From contig JAHLMK010000001.1 in assembly GCA_019915135.1 (NCBI GenBank), positions 310,001 through 374,000 on the forward strand: a DNA stretch of 64,000 bases, written 5' to 3'. This DNA comes from Strobilurus pachycystidiatus (lineage: Eukaryota > Basidiomycota > Agaricomycetes > Agaricales > Physalacriaceae). Shown here piece by piece: positions 45,718 through 57,673 of the stretch. Position numbers and translations under genes: made by a program. The notes under the pieces were generated by a model that worked only from the letters and a program-made list of their open reading frames with translations, was not told the origin of the DNA and searched no databases. Position 1 is the stretch's first letter, and each line of letters begins with the position of its first letter.

Positions 45718-46419
45718 TTAAGAACACGCGCCATTCCTAACTTCGCGTTTCCCGAGCGCCTCTACACCCCCTTTGATTGGCAACTGTAAGATCCTTGAAC
45801 CGCCCGAGACGAGCGTGTGGTGCCCAAAAGCTGAGACTTCCTTCGTGTCTCCAGCAATATAAATGTGGTCTGGCGTAAGGCGAAGCGTCTGCGGGACGTC
45901 AATTCCCGGACCGGGGAATGAAAGGAAAGCAGATCCTTTGAGGACGATAACGAACTGGACGGCGGGAGCGTTGCGCGTTCTGCCACAACATCAGAGTGGG
46001 CCAAAATAGAAAGAAACGAGCAACCGCACCCTCCGTCGAATGCAGGTCCCTTTGGAAAGATGGTGTGAGTTCCTCCGGAGAGATCCCCGAGTTGATGAAT
46101 GTTCATCTGCCAAAACCAAGGCAGCTCAGCATTAGGGCTAGAAGACTTTGGCGTCAGCACGTACCCCAGCCACCGGAATCGTCTTCAGAGTCCAGCATTC
46201 GAGCGTAGTGACGTTGTTCTTCCCGACGAAGGCCGTGATCTCAATGGCACCGTTGTCTAGTAGGAAGTTCCCGGGCCAGCTTTGCACGTACTCGAGCACC
46301 CGAGAGGGCACCTTTGAGAGGATTGGCTCAAACTGATAGGGGTCATAGAGATATGCACTCCAAATCCCAAGGAGGACAGAGGAGAGGAAGAGGAGTTGGG
46401 TCATTGGGGACGACGCCAT
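45718..46419 (-). CDS. Small cupin-like protein with an N-terminal hydrophobic segment
   Basis: Exons 46419..46165, 46106..46030 and 45979..45718 give 197 residues. The N-terminus has a hydrophobic stretch (LLFLSSVLLGIWSAYL) that could be a signal peptide or anchor. The rest is beta-rich and cupin-like: GTHTIFPKGPAFDGG, then QFVIVLKGSAFLSFPGPG, then LTPDHIYIAGDTKEV and RILQLPI. The last exon must be read after removing the 50-nt intron; without it the frame is scrambled. It is divergent from the Mif2-like cupin gene with about 406 bp between starts. No metal-binding histidine set is obvious. Function unknown. Confidence 0.6.
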
Positions 46420-46825
46420 GATGGTAGAGAAGTGGAAACAAGCACTCAGGCGGTGACGGAAAGGCCGTCTCTGTGCAGTGTGACATTGATGTGGATCAAG
46501 ACACAAATTGAAGAGCCCGCTGACGCCTGATGAAGTTGACGATGTTATCAGTTTATGCACCGCCCAAAGACCGCCACAGAGTATTGACCAACACAAGCAG
46601 ATGTAGGGCAGGAAGAAGAGAAGAGATCTTGGGGGGAAAACTGCTTGTCAGAAGATGAGACCACACATACATATTACATGGTTGTGGGTCGAAATGAATG
46701 AGCATGCCGCAAGGGTCGGCAGTTTCGGCAGGCGGTCTGAATGCCGGCACGTGTTAACATCACGCTTGCGTTCGCTTCGTCACCATTCCCCGCTTCGGTC
46801 CCGTCGCCCGCCCACTGTTTTCGCC

Positions 46826-47953
46826 ATGCCCGACGCAGTTGATGTCGCGCTTCCCGATGACCAGACCACATCCCCACATCCCCCACCCACCAACCCAGGT
46901 AGCGGGAGCCAGCCCGCACTGCCAGCTGTTAAGCCCATTGTGGCGCCTGGGCCGTCAGAGGACGCACCATCCAATTCCGAGCCGTCGACGTCGAAGGAGG
47001 TGGACGACACCCGCTCGACGTACGGCAGCGACACCACCATCACCCCGGAAATTGCAGCGCTTTCCCCAATAACACCCAAGCCAAAGTCAAACCGATACCA
47101 GAAACCAGCAGCGTCCACGTCGTCGGCCTCGTCTCCAGGACTACCGTCAGCGGCCGAGGATGCGTCGGTGTCTGATGTTGTTGTATTTGGAGGAGGCGGG
47201 GTTGCTAAGCGCCGTACGCTTTGTTGAGCATTGAGTGCCGCCTCGTACTAACAGCTTCACAGGCGTCGTCTTCCCTGCAAGCATGGTCGCTCCCATGCCT
47301 TCGACAATGGGAGGCTTCGCATTTCAACGCGCACTGGGCGACGGTGACTATGTTGCATCTGGGCATCTAATTGTCGAAACACAAAAATCCCCAAAGAATA
47401 CCAAGGATAACAACTTTGTGTGTCCCTTCTTCATCTTGAATGACATACGTGCTCAATCATTCTGTAGATATTCTACGTTATTGAAGGCGCTGTTACCGTT
47501 CGAATACACCAAACCTATCACACAGTGCATGCCGGCGACATGTTCATGGTCCCTCGCGGAAACCTTTACGGCATTGAGAACATTGCGAACAAGCCATCCC
47601 ATCTCATATTTACCCAAGCACGCGAGTCTTCCCCTCCCGAAGGCGCAGACGACCCTCTCCGTCTTGTCAAGCGTGTCAAGCTGCCGAAGGGACTGACAAC
47701 GTCCAAGCTGTTCATCCTCCTCGGTTGGCTCGTCGAACGCTTTCTCAAGCGCTTCGCCATCTATCGCAAACTAGCGACAGTATGGGGGAAACGCGCACGC
47801 TTCATGTTCCACCAGCATGTCCACGGGTCGCGTGCGTACCTCCTGTTCTTCGTGTTGGGCTTCTTGATACGGAGCGTACCGACGCCGTGGGGTGGTCCGC
47901 CGCGGGTGAATATCCAGTTCATCAAGGACTCGCCGCCTTCACGGTCTTCGTGA
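46826..47953 (+). CDS. Mif2/CENP-C-like cupin protein with a hydrophobic C-terminal tail
   Basis: Exons 46826..47213, 47263..47417 and 47468..47953 give 342 residues. Residues 1-125 are Pro/Ser/Thr-rich and disordered. Residues about 130-235 resemble the dimerising cupin of Mif2/CENP-C: GDYVASGHLIVE, FYVIEGAVTVRI, HAGDMFMVPRGNLYGIENI, LIFTQAR. In CENP-C this domain closes the protein. Here about 105 further residues follow with hydrophobic segments at 262-270 and 304-317 (YLLFFVLGFLIRSV). There is no visible CENP-C motif, so it may be a paralogue with another role, perhaps membrane-bound. The start is the first ATG in frame; upstream exons cannot be excluded. Confidence 0.6.
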
Positions 47954-48371
47954 TGCCATCTGACTGCAGATTCTGTATTATTGAAACTCTAGACTGACTG
48001 TATTTCTGTACGATTTAACTGTATATCTTTGGGAATTGGAATTTGATTATTTTGGCAGTGTGGCGCATCTTCTAAAATGGGCTGACGCGATTCTGTGGAC
48101 TCGAGGTATGCACTGCTCTTGGTGCATGCTCTCAGTTTACGGTAGCGCGCTTCTGTCGTGAATTGTGAGCATTGTTCCTTCGGATCAGCTTCGAATGGCT
48201 TCTGCTGTTTACCAACGATCAAACTCCGCGACTCTCCTGCACCCACATTCAAGACCTCGGGGTGATGGTTGGGGTGATGCTGCAAAATTGGACCCACCCA
48301 ACTCGGCTTCACTGTTTGGAACATTGATCTAAAGATCGCGATAGACCATTGCTTCTCGTAGTACTGTCATC

Positions 48372-49218
48372 ATGTCGGGCATTCAGCTGCTCAACGCTTC
48401 CAGTGCAGACTTTACTGCTCCTGCAGAACCCCGCTGGTATCTGGCATACGGCAGCAACCTCTCTGCAACCGGCTTTGTTGTCAAGCGTAACATCACTCCG
48501 CTCGACACCAGGATTGTCGTTGTCGACGGCCTTGCTCTCACATTCGACAACCCAGGCGTTCCCTACATCGAACCCCGCTTTGCCAACTGCCGCCTCGTTG
48601 ATCCTCCCACCGAGGCATGGTCTCCGGAAAAGCCGTGGGTGGGTAATGGAAGCCTCATGGGAGTCGCGTATCTCCTCTCCCCAGCCAACTTCTTGACTAT
48701 CCTGCGCTCTGAGGGTGGCGGGACTTCGTACAAGCCTCTCCTTGCTCCTGCAACCCCTCTCACTTCTGAGGGCTTCAAAACCCAAGAAGAGGTACACACG
48801 TATACTCTCCTCACGCCCATAACCAGGAGCAGAACTGGATATGCCTCCCAGCGATACATGAACCTACTCAGAGATGGAGCCAGAGGTTCGTGACTCAGTC
48901 ATCGCCATATCCTCGTCGCCAGACTACTAACCGATCAAACCAGAACACCGTATGCCCGACCAATACATCGCGTACCTCGACTCCATCCCCACGTATCGCA
49001 TCACTTCCTTCCGACAGCGAATTGGGCGCATCGTACATATTGCTGGTTGGATTCCCGGGCTCCTCCTTTTCTTCCGTGTCGTCGCGCGCACCTCATCAAA
49101 GACTGGTACTGCGCCTGCGCCCATTCGTTGGACGAGAATGGCTCTCTTCGGGATCATGTGGGGACTGTATGATTTGATGGGGAGGTGGATATTCGGTGAT
49201 GGGGAGTCGTCTTCCTAA
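48372..49218 (+). CDS. Gamma-glutamylcyclotransferase-like membrane protein, copy C
   Basis: Exons 48372..48885 and 48944..49218 (58-nt intron with a CTAAC branch site) give 262 residues. YGSNL lies at residues 26-30 and the GGGTSYKPLL segment follows. The C-terminal exon has the hydrophobic stretch IVHIAGWIPGLLLFFRVVA and a weaker second one. Closest in the window to copy A: both keep YGSNL and FDNPGVP(F/Y)(V/I)EPRFANC. Catalysis is inferred from the fold. Confidence 0.82.
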
Positions 49219-51573
49219 CAAACTGATGTGTCCATTTTGTTTCACTCTGCCTTTGCTTTCGCAAGTCCCCACTTTCAGAGATTAAAGAGCGAATCGGCGT
49301 CTTTACTAGTGTACCCGTCTCGTCAACAAGGTGGACTGCAGGTTCAGGATTTGTGAAAGAAAACTTGTCGTTTCCGTACCTAACTACTTATCTGAGAAAG
49401 TTCATCTTGTCCTTTTTCACAACGAGGAATATTGACGATGATGCTGCCTTCCACACTAGTAGTAATACGAGCTATACCTAAGGCCAGCCTAAGGCTTTCG
49501 TGCACGCCATTTCCAACCCATTTCTGTACGTGCCTGTGAGATAAGATTATCGGATGAGCTGCACAGCCACTGGGACGGCTTTTCGACTTTCCTTCCCAGT
49601 TCCTTCCTGAACGCCTTCTACCCGTAAACGATTTTTCTTCCCGTCTTCGCTACGACGCCAACACCAGCCCAGACGAGAAGATGGTAGGATGATTTAGGGA
49701 CCATTCCCTTGCGCTGCAGCTCTCGGTTGCGCCACCAGGAGTCAACCCTACATTTGCGGCATACGGTTCGACGACGCTAACCATAACGGGTCCATGCCTC
49801 CCCCATCCGCCACCCGCGCGACTTTCAGCTGCCTGAGAGCCATTGGAGGCCTCACAGAAGACGCGCAGCGACTGCGGCGGCAGCTTTTAGCAGCAAAAGA
49901 GAAGTCAGAGCGGTGACGGGCTTGATTGGTGTGTATTCATCTACCTGGCAGGGCCCTCGCCGGTGTTCATCGCGATTTTCCATAGCACTTGGTCCTTCCC
50001 ATCACGGATCCCGTTAGCCTCCTACGGCGGGCACACCACGTCCTCGCGTAGGTGATGCACTGCTATGTTCTCTGTTCACTCTCGCCGTCAGAGACATCTG
50101 TTGCCATACCCCGTCCCATGACGGTATCCCTCCTCCATGTGTCGCCTCACCTCCAAATGCCCCCTGTCCTCGCCTACTTGGATGATCTCTTTGGAGCGCC
50201 AGGAGACCATTTGGCTATGGTCTCAGACTACGTTCACGGACACCATGGATCAGCAAGGGTTCTACTTCACTATCGATCTTCGGGAGCTCAAGGCCCTGGG
50301 ATCCACCATGGATGAAGTCCGGAGGGAAATCCTGTGAGGCGTATCGTGGATCCCTGCACAAATGGGCGACTGTCATGGACGAGCTGAAAGGCTCTCCATC
50401 CTTAGGGTGTGGGAAGGGGGCAACTCGCTGGTCTTCTACGACGCCGTCCGCTCGTGGTTCCCTAGCACTGAGAACAGGAGTGGGGTGCTTGTGTTCTTTA
50501 GAGTGTCTGGTCCTAGTGCTGGGCGGAACTCGCTGTGCCTTGGAAACCCTCCTCAGCCTCGGCGTGGTGCATTACTCTCACTCCAACGCGATAACGGAGG
50601 ACAGTCGTTCTCCAGCGCATGCAGGTTTATGTGCTGCTGCACTAGAACCTCATCAAACCTGCGAATTCACGTCCATTGTGAGAGATGGTCGCGATCTCTG
50701 GAGATGCGAAGCTGCAGGCGGCGTATAACGCAGCGGTCGGGTTCTGAAGTTGTTTCTTAGTGATTCGGACATCCTCTTTGTCACAGCGGCGCGGACGAAG
50801 GCTTCGGAAAAACAGGCAGGGCGGTCGTTGAGGGGACTTGCGGCACGCAGCTTTTCCAGTTCCTTGAGGTCAGGATCACTACGCAAAGCGCGATGTTATA
50901 CCAGTGAGCATAATACGTATCGTTACTGCTGATCCATCTTCATGCGTACCTACAGACTGTGTCTCGTTGCGTCGATAGATCAGTGCGCCCTTTCGAGTAC
51001 GCCAGGTAAGAGTCTCCTCGTCTTCTTGGGGCGCGTTCTTCTCATCTCGTTTCTCACAGTAACATGAGCGACAATGAATATACTTTTTGTTGCCTTATCA
51101 TTGCAAGTCGGTCAAAATGCCAGACGTTGACAACCGGCCAGTCTTTTTTGCAGACGAGACGTATCGTGATAGATCCAAGCTGGGAGCGATTTGGATATGA
51201 GCGCAATCCATCGATTATGTGGGTCTATTCCTTATGAATCCCGTCGTCACATTCCAATGACAATCATGTTTCACAGGTAATTCGGACGCACACGGGGCAG
51301 TCGAGATGCGCCACACTTCAAATCTACAGTAAATTATTCAGCGTGAGGCTAGCCCTCTCTACGCCCAATTTGGTAACAACTCTTGAACACCGCATGGCTC
51401 GCCTTTGTCTCGTTGCCCATTTTGAGCAACAATAGGTTCGCATTCGAACAAACAATGGATGGTATTTGTCGATGTTATGTCAATGCCAGACGAGTTCAAA
51501 TAATGTTGAGATTGACTATACCAAACTCTACCACCTACCGCATCTTCAACCACCAACACTACTCTCTCCCACC
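49219..51573. other. Long region with no supported gene; possible decayed coding sequence near 49790-50760
   Basis: A short frame near 49797-49916 (MPPPSATRATFSC...KEKSER) and frames at 50137-50337 and 50312-50760 look protein-like in composition but shift frame repeatedly, with no consistent splicing. I could not assign a family. 51000-51570 shows nothing beyond AT-rich intergenic sequence. Confidence 0.4.
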
Positions 51574-53197
51574 ATGTCTAAACGCGCACTCGCAGCGATG
51601 TTCATGCCCAAGAAGGGGAAAGATGGTCGAATGATACCGGCACCGAATGTATGTTGCTTTCACTTTCGATAACGCGTTGTTCATCCGCTCTCAGGTATCT
51701 CGACAGGCTCTGGCGAACGTGACCAACGCTGGGAACGCTCTCGACAAGGCATCCAAGGCACTTGTAGGGCTACTCAAGCACCTCGACTCTCCAACTCACC
51801 CGACCCACCCAATCCTCAATTCGAACCTCGCTGTGAAGGACTCTCAGCGGGCCATTCTCCTCGACACCGTCGAGACCATCGACAGGGTGCTCCTACGAAC
51901 CACACCCTACCCCACTCTCTGTGATAGCGACCTTGCTCGTCGTCTACGCACAAAGCGAGAGACCATCCGCATCGCCTCCAAGAACCTCTCTCCGGCACTC
52001 TGGAACTATGACATTCTCGTCACAGTCTTCGAAAAAATGGGGGAAGACATTGGGTTCTTCGACGCCATTGCCGGAGGCGGTAAAGGCCCTTGGGCTTTGG
52101 CTCAAGTGTGCCGGACGTGGAGAACAATCGCACTACACAAATCGCCCAGTATCTGGTGCAACATCTCCCTTCAAAACAAACCTGTGGCAACACTATCGAA
52201 AACCCGGGTCTTCTCGAGAGCTTCCCTCGAGAAGCTGAAGCGAGTGCTTGGTTATAGCAGATCGAGGGCCCTGCATTTGCAGGTCAACATCTCAGCGCTT
52301 GCCGCGACGACGAAGGCCGACTTGGGCCAGGGACCACTCGCGCAGGCCCACCTCGCGGTGCTGCAGAAACACTCCAGACGTTGGCAGGCGGCGGACATCG
52401 TTCTTCTGCCGAGGTTGATGGTAGAAATGGGAGATATGCATCCCGTCGATGATTTACCGAGACTCAAGTCGCTGTCCTTGACGGTGAAGTCAACTCCCGG
52501 ACTGGTGCAGCCCAACCTCGATTTGGTCCAGCACCTTTCCACTGCACCAGCTCTTGATGCGGATCGCTTCCACTTTAACAACGTCTCGTCGTCCACACCG
52601 GCGGGCTCCGTCCTCGATTCAAATTTGAATATTCTCATCCTTCACGAGGGCGCCGCTATTGACGCCTACGTTCTGCCAAACCTAAATCGCGTCGTAGTCA
52701 CCAATGCTCTCGGCCGGTCGTCCACTTCCACAAAGTACGGGTTGATCTCCGCGGCCACCTTGGATTCGTTATCGCGCCTCTTCGTACGCTCGCGGTGTGC
52801 GATCACTACGCTGTCGTTGACGAACGTAGTTTTTACGAAGGCTCAGCTAGCAGTCTTTGACCAGCTATCCGCGCTGAAAGATCTGCGCATCCGCATCGTC
52901 AACGAAGGTGGATCGGGGACCGTGAAGCTCAGGACGTGGCTTCGAAGGGACGGCTTCCTCCCGCAATTGCAGAGGCTCACCTTCGTGGTCGAGCTCGACG
53001 CTGACCATCGGAGGCAATTTGGGCCGTCGTTGTTCAGCAAGCCCTTCGGAATGATGATAGAGGAACGGATTTCAAGGAAGTGTCTACGCGGGCTGCAGCT
53101 CTCGCCCTCCGTCGAGAGCTTGGCGCAAGATGATGTGTGGAATAAGCTGAAGAGTATCAAACTCTTGGACCTCAGAATTGCGGATGCCTTCTCGTAG
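51574..53197 (+). CDS. F-box-like protein with leucine-rich C-terminal part
   Basis: Exons 51574..51648 and 51695..53197 (46-nt intron) give 525 residues. A helical N-terminus precedes a degenerate F-box-like segment (ILVTVFEKM, then GPWALAQVCRTWRTIALHKSPSIWCNI), the pattern common in Agaricomycete F-box proteins, which usually link substrates to SCF ubiquitin ligases. The remainder has irregular leucine-rich repeats (LPRLKSLSLTV, LSALKDLRIRIV, LPQLQRLTFVV). The canonical LP start of the F-box is weak, so Skp1 binding is inferred. The start ATG fits a short basic first exon. Confidence 0.75.
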
Positions 53198-53879
53198 ATC
53201 ATGATGTATGCCCCAGATTTTATGCTACGTGTAAATTACTCTCTCTACTCAAGCCATGTATCTATATGTCGACGAACCAAGATCTTGATTTCTCTTGAAG
53301 ATATACTTGGGAATAGTTGAGTGCTTACTTTGTGGCGTCGCTGATCCAAACCAATCGTTGGCCTGTGAGTTGGCCGGGATATAGCATGGTTTAGGGCGTG
53401 GTGCCCTGTGTCTGGCCCCTCTCGCAGTGTACGTGCAGTGGTCTGTATCCAAAAGATACTATGGCTAGCGGAGAACGCCCTTTGGAAGGTCCCTTGGGAT
53501 CTTGCTGGGAGATCTCGCCTGTTTTCATTGACCTTTAGTCAACGACTCAGAGATCGAATTTTCGTTCATTGGCAAAAGAGGCATAGGGTTTATCGGAGAC
53601 ACATCGGAGAAGAGACATATGGAGGCGAGTGTCCAGGGATGCTAAATTTGAGAGCAGTGGTAGAGGGGCATCGCTCTTCGCAAATGAGTACAGTACATCA
53701 TGCATGCCATAGATAGCCAACGCCGCGGCAGCTCCTTCTAGATACTGCAGGACGGTCCTCAATGGACCATACGGCTGGTTGCGTGATAATGTGGCAGCCG
53801 TAATCATAGCGATGATGAGGGAAAATGCAGCAACTGCAGGGCGACCTCTGTCGCATGTCTTCGACGCTAGACATATGCA

Positions 53880-54645
53880 TCAAACCTCCAGCGTAATCCT
53901 CTTTATCCCTGTGGCAAATTCAACGGGTGTCAAGAAGGTAAGAAAAGAAGCTCACTTGACGATCCACTTTTCTTCTGGTCTTTCGTGGAATAGCAAGCGA
54001 AGACTCTTTCACCAATGATAGAAAGTCCTTCGCCCGTAAAGCTTGCATCTACCATCGCGTCGGCTGCTGCCTGGTCTTTGAACGTGACGAAGGCGCTATT
54101 CATAGGATACGTCCTGTAGTGGGCTATAGATATAATGTAAGAGCAGCTTCAAGTGCAAAGGGTCAACTTCGATACGTACGATGCAAAATGGACGCACTTC
54201 CGAACGTTTTGACCAGTGCCGCAACATCGTATATAGTGCAGCCGAGCCGCGCGGGAATAGACAACAAGATGACGGTTGCGCTCTTCGTTTCGTCGCTCGG
54301 ACGCTGCACGCCAGCCCAGACTTTTAGTGGCTTGGTGAGTGCATTCACTCTGATCCACCCAGACGGCGTCTCCCCTTCCACAAGCTTCTTTGCCACCTCC
54401 TCGTCCTCAAAGGTGGCAATAAATTCCCATGGGTCTTTCGGAATCATTTGGACAAGTCTGGTGACGGTACCATGAGCGCTGAGCTCAGCCTTGATGTCTG
54501 AATATTTGGGCGGCTTTTTGGGCTGACTGTCGACGCGGAACACGATAGAACGGGAGAGAGGATGGAGGTCAGACAAAGAGCGGAAGGTAGAAGAGAGCGC
54601 GTTCAGCACGGGCTGGGCGCGGTGGCGAGCTAGAAGAGGGAACAT
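53880..54645 (-). CDS. Small RRM-like protein, probably mitochondrial
   Basis: Exons 54645..54180, 54123..53956 and 53908..53880 give 220 residues. The first 35 or so residues are basic and hydroxylated (MFPLLARHRAQPVLNAL), typical of a mitochondrial presequence. Two RRM-like halves follow: VFRVDSQPKKPPKYSDIKAELSAHG with FIATFEDEEVAKKLVEGE, and ATVILLSIPARLGCTIYDVAALVKTFG with NSAFVTFKDQAAADAMVDA. The donor at 54179 (gtacgt) was chosen because it alone keeps the second half in frame. The last exon codes only nine or ten residues and is the least certain. RNA binding is inferred. Confidence 0.6.
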
Positions 54646-55574
54646 GGCGGTGAAGACTAGAACAACACGATCGAAATTCACTCGGCTGGCTCGGACCGCA
54701 GGTTCACATGGCGGCGCCCACTATTCTTTTCGCCAATTTCGCTCGAGTCCGTGGGCCCGCTTGGAAGAACTCTTCCCTGTTGCTGATCTCCCTGTAGAAG
54801 TGTTTTCCGTTGATGCTCGAGTGCTGACGGAACTTGTCCTCTTTTGTTCAGGCGTTCTTTGATGAATTATCCTGCTCGACCACATCGCCTTGGCCTGTCT
54901 CAACGACAGGCATTGGCCTACATTCTGACTCGGTTGCTAGGATCTGGGGGTGTCGCGTGAAATGAACCCGGACACCTATATCCCTGTCAGATCCTGACCA
55001 ACCCCCGCAATAGGCAGCCTCGGTGAACGACACGAATACCTCCAGGTTACGCTTGTCCCGAATGAGAATCCGTGCCTACTATCCTCAGTGTCTATGCCAA
55101 AACAGCAAGTTTGTGTCCCAACGCATGTCTCCCACAGGCATCGATAGATGATGCGCAGGACGAGGCCTTGAGGTCTCAGCAGATGTTGTAAGCTCATATG
55201 TGCTCTGCATTTCCGTCTTCGCTCATTGTTGCACTCCTCACACGCCCAACCCCAAGATGCCGACAATGTACGAGGTACAGACATGTATACGTAGTCTGTA
55301 CCCATTAGCATGGTTACGATACCCACCCATCTCGACGAATTATTTGATGTTATCAATTTCTTCGACGAGACGTTCTGTAGACTCATACCGCCAATACTTG
55401 AAGCAAAAAGGAACGTCGCTTTCAAACTCGAACCCTAAGATCTGACGCGAAGACGAGAGATATTTCTTGAAAGACAAAGCAGAACATATAGGTTGAAGAG
55501 GCATGAGTTGGAGTCTACGACCCGAGTCACTGTATACTTCACTACAAGGGACCGTAGAAATTGACTCAAGACGC
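54646..55574. other. Intergenic, no supported gene
   Basis: Only short frames without motifs. It lies between the divergent 5' end of the RRM-like gene and the 3' end of the next F-box gene. Confidence 0.4.
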
Positions 55575-56975
55575 TTAGATGATCCGACATCTCCACTGTT
55601 CCCATTCAGAATCTATCCCAAAAGACTTGAGCTGAGGTAGCAGCCTGGTGACTTCGCCAGAACCCATTGCATCCACTAGGCTTTGGAAAAAACCGTCGGG
55701 AACCTTGTTCGCATCGTCCACCAGAACAAGAGTAACCTCGCGTAATGAAGGCACCAACTCGAAGATCTTCCGCAACGGGTCTGCGAGGTTGGATTTCAAG
55801 CCCAGGGATAGAACGAAAGTCTTCAACGGACAACGTGACCGTCTCAAGAAATCCGTCAAAGTGTCTAGATCAATCAAATCATCGCCCGCCTGGAAATGTA
55901 GTTCCTCGAGGGAGGGGGCTTTGAAGTGGAATTGTAGCGGCGAGTTGGTCGAAGTGAGATCAAGATGCCGCACTGGAGAAGATACAATGTCGTCCGGATT
56001 GAAATCGTCCGACTCTGGCTCGTCAAAGTCACCGGACTCGGACGTCAATACCCGGAGACGTGAGCAGGAAGAGAGGAATTTGTAAGCTAGTTTCATGGCA
56101 CCGACATGAAAACAAGGTTCGAGATGAACTTCCTCCAGCTGAGAAAAGGGAAGATAGATATTGTAAAAGTCCGTGTTCTTCAGCTCGACGTGTACAAGAA
56201 GTGGTGCGATTCGAAAAGCTGCGATGTCCGTAACGCCGAAGTTATCAGAGTCTACTTCTAGACTCAAGGAACGTAAGAGGGGTAATCTGCCCAGAACGCC
56301 GGCGAGAAGGGGAATGAGGTCCGCAACCAATCTGAGATGAATATCCTGCCAACGACGAGAACGGCGCGTCAAGTATTGCAGCCATAGGTAATGTTCACGG
56401 TATCTGAGCTCGCTCATTGACGGTGAACAGAACACGATAGAAAGTGGCCGTTCAGCCGAGCGTTCGATGATGGTGTCAAGTAACATTCTCCAGTGGGCCG
56501 GGCGTTTATCTCGACTTGTGAAAGTCAGAGTAGCCCAGAGGCGTGACACGGATAGCGCGATTTTCCGCCACTGCTGAGAGACATGGCTGAGAACCCACGG
56601 ACCGGCGGAAGTGTCCAAGATATGAAGGCCATCCTCGTGTTCCACTACGTCTCTACCGACATCGTCTTCCAGGAAGCAGAGAAAGATCTCGCTGAGGGTT
56701 TCTACGGGCAAACGCCTCATGGCCGACAGCAATCCGCGACATTGACCCGCCATCGTCGATAATCTCCTTCTCTCATTCTCCAAACGTTTCTTCTCCGCTA
56801 GAAGAGGAGAGATATCGGCGTTTAGAAGCTCCAGATCCTGGTCTATAGTAGAGATAGCTTCGAGGGTGTTCGGCAGGACGCGGTCCCGAATAACGTGGGC
56901 GTATTTGTCTGGGACGGGGGCATTGGTGGCTGACTCAGGCTGAGAGGACGTTGTAAATTTCGGAATCTTCGGCAT
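55575..56975 (-). CDS. F-box protein
   Basis: Single exon of 466 residues from the ATG at 56975 (MPKIPKFTTSSQ). A coiled coil (residues about 40-80, DQDLELLNADISPLLAEKKRLENERRRL) leads into a clear F-box: LPVETLSEIFLCFLED followed by GPWVLSHVSQQWRKIALSVSRLWATL. Leucine-rich segments follow to the end. This coiled-coil plus F-box layout is the typical Agaricomycete form. The frame is open a little further upstream but without an ATG. Function: probable substrate receptor of an SCF ubiquitin ligase, by family. Confidence 0.88.
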   Translation of the reverse strand: MPKIPKFTTSSQPESATNAPVPDKYAHVIRDRVLPNTLEAISTIDQDLELLNADISPLLAEKKRLENERRRLSTMAGQCRGLLSAMRRLPVETLSEIFLCFLEDDVGRDVVEHEDGLHILDTSAGPWVLSHVSQQWRKIALSVSRLWATLTFTSRDKRPAHWRMLLDTIIERSAERPLSIVFCSPSMSELRYREHYLWLQYLTRRSRRWQDIHLRLVADLIPLLAGVLGRLPLLRSLSLEVDSDNFGVTDIAAFRIAPLLVHVELKNTDFYNIYLPFSQLEEVHLEPCFHVGAMKLAYKFLSSCSRLRVLTSESGDFDEPESDDFNPDDIVSSPVRHLDLTSTNSPLQFHFKAPSLEELHFQAGDDLIDLDTLTDFLRRSRCPLKTFVLSLGLKSNLADPLRKIFELVPSLREVTLVLVDDANKVPDGFFQSLVDAMGSGEVTRLLPQLKSFGIDSEWEQWRCRII

Positions 56976-57673
56976 GGGAGTCAGGAAGCTGACACTTCGC
57001 CAGGTGAGCCGCAAGGCCTGAGCCACTGTTCGGATGGCGCTCTCAGAAACGGCAGATAAGCGCGTAAAGATACAGACGCACTTAGATCTGAGTTGTATAT
57101 CGTTTCTCACAAGGGGATGCGCCAACGTAGTGAGCGAGTCGGAAAATTTCTTCCTGTGCTAGGATTCTCTGAAAATCGAGCGGCTCAGCTATGATATATC
57201 TCAATGTATTGTAAGCTTACCGCTGAGGGATGTGAGAGGTTCTCTAATGCACGAAGGATGGGCAAAGACAGAACCAGCGGCCAAAGAAATCAACACAATG
57301 GTTGAGAGCAAGGTGCAAGCCAGGGTCGGACTATGGCCGGCCCGTGCAACATTTGGCAATCCCAGTGCCCAGGGCTTCAAAGCTTCAAGTTCGAGGTGGT
57401 TGAAACAGAGGTCATCTCATAGAGTATACGGATGACAAGGATAGCTGAGCCTTACTATGATGACAACGGCCACTGGAACCGAATACGAGGCAAGGCATTC
57501 AAATGTCTTGTAAGTCATTGATAACGCCACCCCGTAGTATCGAGCAATATAGATATATCGGACACAACATTAGACTCAAGCTAAGTACAACAATAGCCTA
57601 TGGAGGCATCTACCAAAGGGGATGGCAGTAAGTACAGAATTATCATGGACATCAGCAACACACTTCTCCGACT
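56976..57673. other. Intergenic, nothing recognised
   Basis: A short frame at 57232-57435 has no motif or splice support. Confidence 0.4.
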
